A DNA stretch of 64,000 nucleotides, taken from positions 1 through 64,000 of the forward strand of contig JBKBMG010000029.1 of assembly GCA_046295975.1 (NCBI GenBank), given 5' to 3'. The translations under genes and the position numbers were made by a program. Below the pieces are notes generated by a model. It did no database searches. It was given only the letters and a program-made list of their open reading frames with translations, and had not been told where the DNA came from. Source of the DNA: UBA2357 sp046295975. GTDB taxonomy: Bacteria; Pseudomonadota; Gammaproteobacteria; Burkholderiales; Rhodocyclaceae. Position 1 is the stretch's first letter, and the number at the start of each line of letters is the position of its first letter. Positions 17,256 through 25,113 of this stretch are shown piece after piece.

Positions 17256-18746
17256 ATGACTATGGCAAAAAACCTCGAACAGATTGCTGAGCAGGTCGTA
17301 GCCGCTTGGCAAGCATCCGGACTGCGCGTTCCCCAGTCCGATCTGAAGCTCATTCGCAAGGCGATTGGGTCCGATCAAGGACTGAGTACGAAGCTGACGA
17401 CACGTCTTTGCGAGCTGGGGCGGAAAACACCGCTCTCTTCAACGCGCCCGGACTGGTTGAGCAACATCGACGAGTTCTTTGATCAACCCGCGGATGTCGC
17501 AATGCCTGTAAAGAGCAAGAGAAGTCTGCAGTACAGGAGCGCCTTTGCGGCGGTGATCGAGGCTGTTTTGCCGCTACTGTCCTTCGAATGGATCATACAG
17601 ATGAAGTCGTTTGACGATGACTTCATCCGGCGCGTGGAGATTGGCTTCCTGACGGTGTTTGGAATACCTCGAGACGTTGAGGAGGCACGGCGGATCCATG
17701 AAACGATTCTCGCACTACCGAAGTGTTGCACGGCAAACAGCATCGCTGGTGAGCTGGCAAGCGATCAACCCTTCAAGGCGCAGATGATGCTTGCTGTGCT
17801 GATAAGTGGCGCCGCACAAGCCAGTGAGGAGATCCATGCCACTGTTCGCGCCTTCATCGAGAAATGCCCCGATGACTTGCTCGCAATTCCCGGTCACGAC
17901 GATGCTTATCCAAAGTCATCCCGACCGAGTTTCTGGATGGCCCACACTGCCCGCGGCGATCTCCGGGGGGTTCTGCGTGCGCGCGGTAGCGCTCAACTCC
18001 AGCACGACATTGGCGAAGTGACGGATCTGGAGCGTGCGAGAACCGATTCGCACGCCAGGCTCGTGTCAGTGGATTCGTCAATCCAGACATTCGCGGTGGA
18101 TGAACTGCCACCCGAACAACGGGAACTCGGCCAACTATTGCTGGAGTTCGATGAGTATTTGATGACCCATGCCAAAGACGTTCACGAGTCGCTCAGGCCT
18201 GGCGTTCACCATGACCAGATCGAAAAACTGAACAACGAACTCCTGCCACTGAGGCTGCCAGACGATCTCGTCGTACTGTACAAGTGGCACAACGGCGTGA
18301 CTCCCGGCAAGTACTTCCTTGACTCGCCCGAGTTTCTCGGCATCGAGGATGCATTGATGGAGTATCGGCAGACACTGGAGATCATGTCGCAATACAGTTG
18401 GTGCAGGGCCTGGCTTCCTGTCGGCTACAGCAACAGGGTCTTTCGCTTAGTCACACTCTCCGAGGAAGCTTGCGACCATGCCAAGGTGCTGAGCCATGAT
18501 GTCGAGTCCGGGGATGTCGAGGTCTGCTTCGAATCGGTGTTGTCGATGATGAAGACCTACTTCGATGCCTATAAGCAAGGCGTCATCTACTACGACTCCG
18601 AATCCGAGCAGTGGGACATCGACCTCGATCGCTTTGAGAACATCCGCTTACGCCACAACCCTGACTCGAGAACCTACGATTTCCACGATGTGACTCAGTG
18701 GCCACAGGCGTGGCAGAGGTTCCATGTCGGGAACTCCGGGTTTTAG
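17256..18746 (+). CDS. SMI1/KNR4 (SUKH) domain protein
   Basis: 496 residues from the ATG at 17256 (MTMAKNLEQ); ATGs at 17214 and 17262 are alternatives. The C-terminal part (about residues 325-470) carries a SUKH/SMI1-KNR4 pattern: LPLRLPDDLVVLYKWHNGV, FLGIEDALMEYRQTLEI, then WLPVGYSNRVFRLVTL. SUKH domains are common immunity proteins to nuclease toxins. The N-terminal 300 residues are helical, acidic-to-neutral and not recognised. Base composition is visibly lower in GC than the flanking genes, suggesting transfer. No toxin gene is adjacent, so an immunity role is only inference. Confidence 0.7.
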   Translation: MTMAKNLEQIAEQVVAAWQASGLRVPQSDLKLIRKAIGSDQGLSTKLTTRLCELGRKTPLSSTRPDWLSNIDEFFDQPADVAMPVKSKRSLQYRSAFAAVIEAVLPLLSFEWIIQMKSFDDDFIRRVEIGFLTVFGIPRDVEEARRIHETILALPKCCTANSIAGELASDQPFKAQMMLAVLISGAAQASEEIHATVRAFIEKCPDDLLAIPGHDDAYPKSSRPSFWMAHTARGDLRGVLRARGSAQLQHDIGEVTDLERARTDSHARLVSVDSSIQTFAVDELPPEQRELGQLLLEFDEYLMTHAKDVHESLRPGVHHDQIEKLNNELLPLRLPDDLVVLYKWHNGVTPGKYFLDSPEFLGIEDALMEYRQTLEIMSQYSWCRAWLPVGYSNRVFRLVTLSEEACDHAKVLSHDVESGDVEVCFESVLSMMKTYFDAYKQGVIYYDSESEQWDIDLDRFENIRLRHNPDSRTYDFHDVTQWPQAWQRFHVGNSGF

Positions 18747-18865
18747 GCGCATGCATCAGCGGCAGGGGGGCACGCCCCGCTCTCGCCGGCACAGCGCATT
18801 CCATTGCACACATCTCGAAACTCGCCGAGTTCCCAGGCGTGACGCAGGCCAGCGGCGAAGTCGGG

Positions 18866-18892
18866 CGGGAGGGGGCGAAGCCCGCCCTCCCG
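18866..18892. terminator. GC-rich hairpin between convergent SUKH and PIN genes
   Basis: CGGGAGGG (18866-18873) pairs with CCCTCCCG (18885-18892) around an 11-nt loop that can pair further. It lies 120 bp after the SUKH stop and 37 bp past the PIN stop, so it could end transcription from both sides. There is no T-run. Confidence 0.4.
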
Positions 18893-18928
18893 AGGAGATC
18901 ATCGGCTCCGTGTTTCATCACCCCTGCT

Positions 18929-19522
18929 TCAGCGCTGCGGATCCTCGGTGGCTGCAGGCGAGTACTCGCGGCACCACGCCTCCGGCGTGAGAATGCGGAA
19001 ATGCGGTTTCACCAGCCGATGGCGGGCCAGTTTCAGCAGCAGTTTGTCCCGTGTCAGCAGTTGGCAGGCGCCGGTTGCCAAGGCGATCTGCAGGAATTTC
19101 TGATCGTCCGGGTCGCGGCATGGCGGTAGCGCATCCGCGCCCGTGGCGGCGCTCGGCGCTGCCCCGAGATCTGCTTGCGGCCCGCTGAGTTGCATCAACT
19201 CTTCCCCCGACATGCCGTGTTGCGCGAGCGTCTTCCCGGCGTCATTGCGCGCATCCGGTACCTGTTTGTCCCTGCCCTGCGCGATCACGGAACAGCTGGC
19301 GGCATAGTGCTCAGCCAGGGCGGCACGTTGTTCGGGCGTCAGGCCGAAGTGGGAATAGCCCAGCACGCAGCGCAGTTCGGCAAGCGCATCGGCACGTGTG
19401 GCGAGCCGGCAGTGGCGCTGCGCGATGGCATCGGCGAGCGGCCGGAGGGTCGCATCTTTGAACAGCCACAGCGCCATGACGGTATTGGTGTCGAGCACGA
19501 GCAGCGGCGGGGGTGCGGGCAT
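18929..19522 (-). CDS. PIN-domain protein (orphan VapC-like RNase)
   Basis: 197 residues. The acidic residues of a PIN nuclease site are present: D11 in LVLDTNTVM, E49 in ALAELRC, D137/D139/D140 in RDPDDQKFL and D159 in LLTRDKLLL. Closest in pattern to the 'putative toxin component, PIN family' group. An insertion of about 55 residues (roughly 80-135) makes it longer than usual. Active PIN proteins cleave RNA and are normally paired with an antitoxin, but no antitoxin-like ORF is seen upstream (19523-19794) or downstream. It may be a solitary PIN protein or have lost its partner. Confidence 0.8.
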   Translation of the reverse strand: MPAPPPLLVLDTNTVMALWLFKDATLRPLADAIAQRHCRLATRADALAELRCVLGYSHFGLTPEQRAALAEHYAASCSVIAQGRDKQVPDARNDAGKTLAQHGMSGEELMQLSGPQADLGAAPSAATGADALPPCRDPDDQKFLQIALATGACQLLTRDKLLLKLARHRLVKPHFRILTPEAWCREYSPAATEDPQR

Positions 19523-19794
19523 GATGGCGGTGGCGAGTATGCGGAGGGTGCGCCGTCAGGCGCGGGTCGGAGGTGGTCGGGCGTCCGGCCCATGCTCCGG
19601 CAGGCGTTGCAGCAGAGGGGCGAAAGCATACCCCGGGTAGGCGTCGAAATGCGGACTAGAATGAAGCACGGCGTCCCGCAGGGATGCTCAGGGGAGTCGA
19701 CCATTCGGGCGGTGGCCAACGGCATCGCCCCCGCGCGGCGCGTACGCGGGAACAAGCACACAGTCGCGCGCGAACTTGATCCAAGGAGATCATC

Positions 19795-20283
19795 ATGGCT
19801 ATCGCGACACGACTCCAGGGTTTCATGGAAGCGCACGGCCTGCGCTACGACGTGCTGAGCCATCCGCGTTCCCACTGCAGCATGGAAACCGCCCAGCTTG
19901 CCCACGTTCCGGGCGCAAGCCTGGCAAAGTCGGTGGTACTGGAAGACGACTCGGGCTACCTGATGGCGGTCCTGCCGTCCGACCGCCGCGTGCGCCTCGG
20001 TTCCCTCGGTGAAGTCATGCAGCGGCCAGTCCGGCTCGTGACCGAAGACAGCCTGCGTCGGATCTTCATGGACTGCGAACCGGGTGCCGTGCCGCCCGTG
20101 GGGGCGGCCTACGGCATGCGGGTGGTCATGGACGACAGCCTCGCCGACAACTCGGAGATTTATTTCGAGGCCGGTGACCATGAACACGTGATCCAGATGA
20201 GCCGGGAAGACTTCCTGGCGATGATGGACATGGAGCACGCCACCCATTGCCGTTTCGGCGAGCGTCCCTGGCATCGCCACTGA
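19795..20283 (+). CDS. YbaK/ProX-type aminoacyl-tRNA deacylase-domain protein
   Basis: 162-residue single-domain protein of the YbaK/prolyl-tRNA-editing fold. Family members hydrolyse mischarged aminoacyl-tRNA. Seen: SMETAQLAHVPGASLAKSVVLEDD, which includes the conserved lysine K45 of the active site, and a C-terminal YFEAGDHEHVIQMSREDF. A strong AAGGAG ribosome site precedes the ATG at 19795. Common in proteobacteria as a standalone gene; here it ends only 46 bp before the retron promoter. Some YbaK relatives act on other substrates, so specificity is open. Confidence 0.85.
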   Translation: MAIATRLQGFMEAHGLRYDVLSHPRSHCSMETAQLAHVPGASLAKSVVLEDDSGYLMAVLPSDRRVRLGSLGEVMQRPVRLVTEDSLRRIFMDCEPGAVPPVGAAYGMRVVMDDSLADNSEIYFEAGDHEHVIQMSREDFLAMMDMEHATHCRFGERPWHRH

Positions 20284-20329
20284 AGCGGGGCGTCCCGAGC
20301 GTGCGCGTCGGTATTTGGCAATGCCGTGC

Positions 20330-20358
20330 TTGACCCCCAACGGCAATCCTCCTAGCAT
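20330..20358 (+). promoter_or_regulatory. Promoter of the retron
   Basis: TTGACC (20330-20335) and TAGCAT (20353-20358) with an optimal 17-bp spacer. The expected +1 is about 20365, which is exactly the first base of the a1 arm of the predicted retron RNA. Confidence 0.75.
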
Positions 20359-20364
20359 CGGCGC

Positions 20365-20527
20365 GCAGCCCGCGTCCAAGTGGATGGGAATGCGGCCTCG
20401 CCGCATCCTCTCATCGCTCCGGGGTTACCCCGGGGGCGCATCTTGTTGGCATTACGGCGCGTGAGCTCCACGGCGCGTGGGCGCCGAGTTGCTCACGCAG
20501 GACACGACGGGTTGGATGCGGCGCTGC
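20365..20527 (+). ncRNA. Predicted retron msr-msd non-coding RNA
   Basis: About 163 nt between the promoter and the reverse transcriptase. The a1 arm (20365-20379, GCAGCCCGCGTCCAA) pairs with the a2 arm (20512-20527) over 15 base pairs with one G-U and one bulged C. G20380, directly after a1 in an AAGT context, is the candidate branching guanosine. Two msr-type hairpins follow: TGCGGC-CTC-GCCGCA (20391-20405, extendable to 20383-20415) and CCGGGG-TTA-CCCCGG (20419-20433). The msd-type hairpin has outer arms GCGTGAGC/GCTCACGC (20459-20466, 20491-20498) and inner arms CGGCGC/GCGCCG (20471-20476, 20481-20486). In known retrons the RT primes from the 2'-OH of the branch G and copies msd. Structure was folded by eye. 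Confidence 0.75.
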
Positions 20528-20567
20528 ACCGAATTCCAAACTCATCCAGCGAACGAGTGATTTACGC

Positions 20568-22109
20568 ATGACCGGGCCGTGGGACTGGGACCTCTTCGAC
20601 GAGGACGGAGAGCATGACGACCTGGACTGCGCGCCCGGGCATCGCGACGCGCAGCGTGCCGCGACCGACATCGCGCGGCTGATCCGCGCGGTTGCCGCCC
20701 GTTCGGCGTTTCCCGCATCGTTCGCCCCCTTCAGCCCGTTCGCCCACTCCGCCGATTCCAGGTCCTCCGCAGAGGTGGGCGCTGCGTCGCCGACCCGCGT
20801 GCGCCAGACCCTTAGTCGCGCGTTCGGCCCCGATCTAGCGTGGATCGCGCCACTCGTGGCGCATCTGGAGGTATCCGGATGGCTGGGCAGGCTTGAGGAC
20901 GAGGCGGCGTTGTCCGCTGCGGTGTTCGGGTTCGAGCCGTTTCGCAAGTCGTTTTCCGGTATCGGACAAAATCCTCGGTCGCGGCTGTGGCTGCCCCTGC
21001 ATCCGCGCGCAGGGAGGCCGGCTCCACCCCTGGACTGGCTGACACTACCGGCCTTGCACACGGTGGGCGCACTTGCCGAATGGCTTGGGCTGAGCATAGG
21101 TGAGCTCGACTGGTTTGCCGACCTTCAGGGGCGAAACGGCTCCATGCCCCCTGGAGACGTGGCCGCGGCACTGCCTCGCGGCGGAGGCAATGGCCATTAC
21201 AGCTATCGGTGGCAGCCAAAGCGGCGGGGTGGGTATCGCTTGCTTGAGGCGCCCAAGCGGCGACTGCGTGCGATGCAGCGACGCATTTTGCGCGAGATCC
21301 TGGCGCCGGTGCCGGTCCACCATGCGGCGCATGGGAGCGTCGCAGGGTGCTCGATCGTGACCCAGGCACTGGCGCATTGCGAGCGGGCGCTGCTGTTGCG
21401 ACTCGATATCCGCGATTTCTTCGCGTCCATACACGGGGGGCGGGTGCGCGCGGTGTTCGCGGCGCTGGGCTACCCCCCCGCGGTTGCAGCCGTACTCGCC
21501 GCGCTGACCACGCATCGAGCGCCGGCCTGGGTGGTTCGCTCACTGCCATTCGCCGAGGGCACGCCGCCGGACCGGCGGCTACGGCAACTCGACGACATGC
21601 GCCTCTACCAGCGGATACACCTGCCCCAAGGGGCGCCAACGTCGCCTGCCCTGGCCAATCTGTGCGCCTTTCGCTTGGACCATCGGCTCGCCGCCGCCGC
21701 CCGCAGTTGTGGCGCGAGCTACACACGCTATGTCGACGATCTGCACTTTTCCGGCGACGCCGGACTGGCCTCACGCAGTGAAGCGTTCCGCCGCATGGCG
21801 GCTGCGATCGTCGCCGAGGAGGGGTGGCTGCCGAACGAGCGGAAGACGCGCCTGATGCCGGCGTCGCGCGCTCAGATTGCGGCAGGGGTAGTGGTGAATC
21901 ATCGGCCCAACGTGCAGCGCAAGGCGTACGACCAACTCAAGGCGATACTGCACAATTGTGCGCGGTACGGCCCGTCCTCGCAAAACCGCGACGGGGTGGG
22001 CGACTTCAGGGCCCACTTGTCAGGGCGCGTCGCCCATGTCGTGCATCTGAACCCGATTCGCGGTGCGAGGCTGCTGAAGATGTTCGAACGGGTCGCCTGG
22101 GACGCCTGA
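20568..22109 (+). CDS. Retron-type reverse transcriptase with long N-terminal extension
   Basis: 513 residues. The RT core runs from about residue 210 to the end: RGGYRLLEAPKRRLRAMQ (RT1), LRLDIRDFFASI with catalytic D280, LPQGAPTSPALANL (352-365), the catalytic box Y388-V389-D390-D391 (YVDD instead of the usual YADD), and AAGVVVN (438-444) matching the VTGLVVN position of retron RTs. A C-terminal thumb has LKAILHNCARYG and HLSGRVAHVVHLNP. Retron RTs are usually 300-350 residues; residues 1-200 are an extra region without a recognised fold, helical and proline-rich. It starts 40 nt after the a2 arm of the predicted msr-msd RNA. No separate effector gene is adjacent; the extension or a distant gene may fill that role. 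GC content is like the chromosome. Confidence 0.9.
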   Translation: MTGPWDWDLFDEDGEHDDLDCAPGHRDAQRAATDIARLIRAVAARSAFPASFAPFSPFAHSADSRSSAEVGAASPTRVRQTLSRAFGPDLAWIAPLVAHLEVSGWLGRLEDEAALSAAVFGFEPFRKSFSGIGQNPRSRLWLPLHPRAGRPAPPLDWLTLPALHTVGALAEWLGLSIGELDWFADLQGRNGSMPPGDVAAALPRGGGNGHYSYRWQPKRRGGYRLLEAPKRRLRAMQRRILREILAPVPVHHAAHGSVAGCSIVTQALAHCERALLLRLDIRDFFASIHGGRVRAVFAALGYPPAVAAVLAALTTHRAPAWVVRSLPFAEGTPPDRRLRQLDDMRLYQRIHLPQGAPTSPALANLCAFRLDHRLAAAARSCGASYTRYVDDLHFSGDAGLASRSEAFRRMAAAIVAEEGWLPNERKTRLMPASRAQIAAGVVVNHRPNVQRKAYDQLKAILHNCARYGPSSQNRDGVGDFRAHLSGRVAHVVHLNPIRGARLLKMFERVAWDA

Positions 22110-22162
22110 ATGCGTCGGTCGCCGTGGGCGGGGGTAGCCCGTGGCACATCGAGCCCGGCACG

Positions 22163-22185
22163 AAAAAGGGGGCGTCAGCCCCCTT
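22163..22185 (-). terminator. Intrinsic terminator of phaC
   Basis: On the minus strand AAGGGGGC-TGAC-GCCCCCTT is an 8-bp perfect stem followed directly by TTTC, 35 nt past the phaC stop. The stem may also stop readthrough from the retron on the other strand. Confidence 0.85.
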
Positions 22186-22219
22186 GTTCATTCCACGTCT
22201 GTTGCCGGGTCGGCGCCGC

Positions 22220-24043
22220 TCAGGCAGCCTTGGCGGTATCCAGGCGAACCTTCACGAACGAGCCCGGGGCATCTTCCAAGGCCTTGAGCTTGCCCTTGGC
22301 GGGGTCGCGCGGGGCGACCTGCTCGGCATCGTGGGTGAGCACCCAGGCCTGCCAGTCGGTCCACCACGACCCGGCCTGTTGCTGTGCGCCCTCGAACCAT
22401 TTGTCGGCGCTGTCCGGCAGTTTGGCGGCGGGGTTGATCCAGTAGCCGTACTTGTTCGCGACCGGCGGGTTGACGATGCCGGCGATGTGGCCGGAACCGC
22501 CCAGCACGAAGCGCACCGGGCCACCGAAGTTGCGCGCGCCGGCATAGGTGCTCTTCCACGGTGCGATGTGGTCCTCGATGGTGGAAATGAAGTAGCACGG
22601 CACCTTGATCTTGCCGAGATCGATAGGTACGCCGTCGATTTCGATGCTACCCGGCTGCACCAGACGGTTTTCCATGTACATCCCCCGCAGGTAGAAGCTG
22701 TGCATCTTGGCCGGCATGCGGGTGGAGTCGGAGTTCCAGTACAGCAGGTCGAAGGGGAAGGGGTCCTTGCCGAGCAGGTAGTTGTTCACCACGAAGGACC
22801 AGATCAGGTCGTTGGCACGCAGCATGTTGAAGGTGCCGGCCATTTCCGAGCCTTCCAGGTAACCGCGCTCGAACATCTTCTTCTCCAGGCTGGAAACCTG
22901 GCCTTCGTCGATGAACACGCCCAGTTCGCCGGGTTCGGAGAAATCGGTCATGGTGGTGAGGAAGGTGGCCGAGGCGATGCGCTTCTGCTTCTTGCCGGCG
23001 AGGTACGCCAGGGTGGTGGCAAGCAAGGTGCCGCCCAGGCAGTAGCCGGCGACGTTCACTTCCTTTTCGCCGGTCTGTTCTTCGATGGCGTCAAGTGCGG
23101 CGAGGATGCCTTCCTTGACGTAGGACTCGAAGGTTTTCTCGGCCTGGCGTGCGTCCGGATTCACCCAGGAGACGACGAACACCGTGTGACCCTGGTCCAC
23201 GCACCATTTGATGTAGGAGTTCTTCTCGCGCAGGTCGAGGATGTAGAACTTGTTGATCCAGGGCGGCACGATCAGCATCGGGCGCTTGAGCACCTTGTCG
23301 GTGCTGGGCGTGTATTGGATGAGCTGCATCATGTCGGTCTGGAACACCACCTTGCCGGGGGTGGTGGCGACGTTCTTGCCCAGTTCGAAGGCGCTGGTGT
23401 CGGTCATCTTGACGCGCAGCTGGCCACCGCCGTCTTCCATGTCGCGCAACAGGTTGTTCAGGCCCTTGACCAGGTTCTGACCGTGGCTCTTCACCGTTTC
23501 GCGGAAGACCTCCGGGTTGGTCATCGCGAAGTTCGACGGCGACAGCGCGTCGATGTACTGGCGGGTGTAGAAATTGACCTTCTTCTGCGTCTGTTCGTCC
23601 AGGCCTTGCACGCAGCACACGGTGTCATGCACGTGGCGCGCGGCGATCAGGTAGGACTGCTTGATGAAGTCGAACAGGAAGTGTTCTTCCCACTGTTCGT
23701 CCTTGAAGCGCTTGTCGGTCCGGTCGGGCTGGGCCACAGGCGAGGCCTGCATGCCCATGAAGCGCAGCATGGAGTGCTGCCACAGCGAGAAGTAGTCCCA
23801 CACCAGGTTCATCTGCGTCTGGGCGAGCTTGTAGGGGTTGGCCAGGAGCTTGGCCATCATGTCCATGAAGGCCTGGGCGATGCCCAGTTCGTCGCTTGGC
23901 GTGGCGACGCCTTTCTTGAGCTGGCGCTGTACGTGCTCGCCGATCAGCGTGGATGCGCGCTGGGCGACCTCGGCGTAAGTCTTGGCGATTTCCTGCGGGT
24001 CGGGCAGCTCGGGATGGGCTTTTTCGGGGGCGTTTGCAGCCAT
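22220..24043 (-). CDS. phaC: Class I poly(3-hydroxyalkanoate) synthase
   Basis: 607-residue enzyme that polymerises (R)-3-hydroxyacyl-CoA into polyhydroxyalkanoate at the granule surface. Seen: lipase-like box GYCLGG with nucleophile C335, and the remaining catalytic residues D491 (STIEDHIAP) and H519 (GSGHIAGIV), the triad of class I synthases. The N-terminal roughly 200 residues are the variable granule-associated domain. Length agrees with the C. necator enzyme (589). It lies alone with a clear terminator; phaB is not in the window, though a thiolase at 27.9 kb could supply acetoacetyl-CoA. The hydrolase gene next upstream on the same strand is 30 bp away, so they probably share a transcript. 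Confidence 0.96.
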   Translation of the reverse strand: MAANAPEKAHPELPDPQEIAKTYAEVAQRASTLIGEHVQRQLKKGVATPSDELGIAQAFMDMMAKLLANPYKLAQTQMNLVWDYFSLWQHSMLRFMGMQASPVAQPDRTDKRFKDEQWEEHFLFDFIKQSYLIAARHVHDTVCCVQGLDEQTQKKVNFYTRQYIDALSPSNFAMTNPEVFRETVKSHGQNLVKGLNNLLRDMEDGGGQLRVKMTDTSAFELGKNVATTPGKVVFQTDMMQLIQYTPSTDKVLKRPMLIVPPWINKFYILDLREKNSYIKWCVDQGHTVFVVSWVNPDARQAEKTFESYVKEGILAALDAIEEQTGEKEVNVAGYCLGGTLLATTLAYLAGKKQKRIASATFLTTMTDFSEPGELGVFIDEGQVSSLEKKMFERGYLEGSEMAGTFNMLRANDLIWSFVVNNYLLGKDPFPFDLLYWNSDSTRMPAKMHSFYLRGMYMENRLVQPGSIEIDGVPIDLGKIKVPCYFISTIEDHIAPWKSTYAGARNFGGPVRFVLGGSGHIAGIVNPPVANKYGYWINPAAKLPDSADKWFEGAQQQAGSWWTDWQAWVLTHDAEQVAPRDPAKGKLKALEDAPGSFVKVRLDTAKAA

Positions 24044-24072
24044 GTGCTTGTTGCTCCTTGGTTTTCAGGCTT

Positions 24073-25113
24073 TCAGGCGACGCGTTCGAAGCGGATCAGA
24101 CCTTCGCGATCGATGCGGCGCACGATCCGGCGGCGATTGACCAGATAGTTCAGGTGCGCGATGGCCTCCCCCATCGCGAACATCACCTGATGGGTGTCTA
24201 GTTCGCGGGGGAACAGGGTCGGCAGCAGTTCCGCAGCGCTGCGCGGCGCCTGCATCGCACCCAGCAGCGCATCGCAGCGCTCTTCGTGGTGCGCTTCGAG
24301 CTGTTCGACCCGCTTTCGCAGACCGCGAAAGGGTTTGCCGTGTGATGGTAGCACGAGCGTGTCTTCGGGCAAGTTACGCAGCCGCTGCAACGATTCCAGG
24401 AACCAGGTGAGCGGGTCGTCGTCCGGTGTGGCGGCGTATACGCTGACGTTGGTGGAAATGCGCGGTAAGAGCATGTCGCCCGAAATCAGCACCCGGGCAG
24501 TCTCGCAATACAGGCTGGCATGTTCGGGGGAATGCCCGTAGCCGACGATCACGCGCCACTCCTGTCCGCCGATGTTCAGCAGATCGCCGGCAAACATCCG
24601 GTGGAAACGGGCAGGCAGTGCCGGGGCGCCGCGCCGGTAGGCATTGCCTCGCTCGCGCAGCGCGTCCAGCCGTGCCGGTTCCAGCCCGTGACGGTGAAAC
24701 TGCTCGATCATGTCGGTGATCGAGTAGCCGGGCAGCTGGTGCCATAGCGCATGGGCGCCCAGGTATTCGCCCTGGGTCATGTAGACCGGGGCCGTGTCGC
24801 GCTCGGCCAGCCAGCTGGCCAGGCCGATGTGGTCGGGGTGGCAGTGGGTCACCACCACCCCCGACAGGCGTCGCCGCTCGGCGCCGAGGATGTCCCGCCA
24901 GTGTTGCCGGACTTCGTCCAGCGCGAACCCGCTGTCGACCGCCACGACGTTGTCGCCGTCGTCGAGCAGCCACAGGTTGATGTGATCCAGTGCGTAGGGC
25001 AGCGGCATGCGGATCCAGCGCACGCCCGGCGCCACCGGCTGGGCGGTGCCGGCCGGTGGCAGGTCCGGGGCGGGGTATTCCAGCGGGTGTGCGTGGGTGG
25101 GTGAGGCGTTCAA
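24073..25113 (-). CDS. Metallo-beta-lactamase-fold hydrolase
   Basis: 346 residues beginning at a TTG at 25113. That start was chosen because AAGGAG lies 7 nt upstream, whereas the in-frame TTG at 25161 has no ribosome site. The metal motif THCHPDHIG, a YGHSPEH motif, SGDML and a late SHGKPF give the full set of MBL zinc ligands. A winged-helix-like C-terminal part follows (MGEAIAHLNYLVNRRRIVRR), as in glyoxalase-II-like or LACTB2-like proteins. Substrate unknown. It is 30 bp upstream of phaC and so might act on acyl-CoA or hydroxyacyl esters, which is inference only. Confidence 0.85.
   Translation of the reverse strand: MNASPTHAHPLEYPAPDLPPAGTAQPVAPGVRWIRMPLPYALDHINLWLLDDGDNVVAVDSGFALDEVRQHWRDILGAERRRLSGVVVTHCHPDHIGLASWLAERDTAPVYMTQGEYLGAHALWHQLPGYSITDMIEQFHRHGLEPARLDALRERGNAYRRGAPALPARFHRMFAGDLLNIGGQEWRVIVGYGHSPEHASLYCETARVLISGDMLLPRISTNVSVYAATPDDDPLTWFLESLQRLRNLPEDTLVLPSHGKPFRGLRKRVEQLEAHHEERCDALLGAMQAPRSAAELLPTLFPRELDTHQVMFAMGEAIAHLNYLVNRRRIVRRIDREGLIRFERVA

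Noticed and set aside
19339..20406. Open frame on the - strand that could have been an antitoxin for the PIN gene
   Set aside because: It overlaps the YbaK gene in antisense and has no antitoxin-like region; the PIN gene is therefore reported as orphan.
20383..20437. Reading the two msr hairpins as an ordinary terminator of the YbaK gene
   Set aside because: There is no T-run, and a good promoter stands upstream of them while matching arms flank the whole region; the retron RNA explains all elements better.
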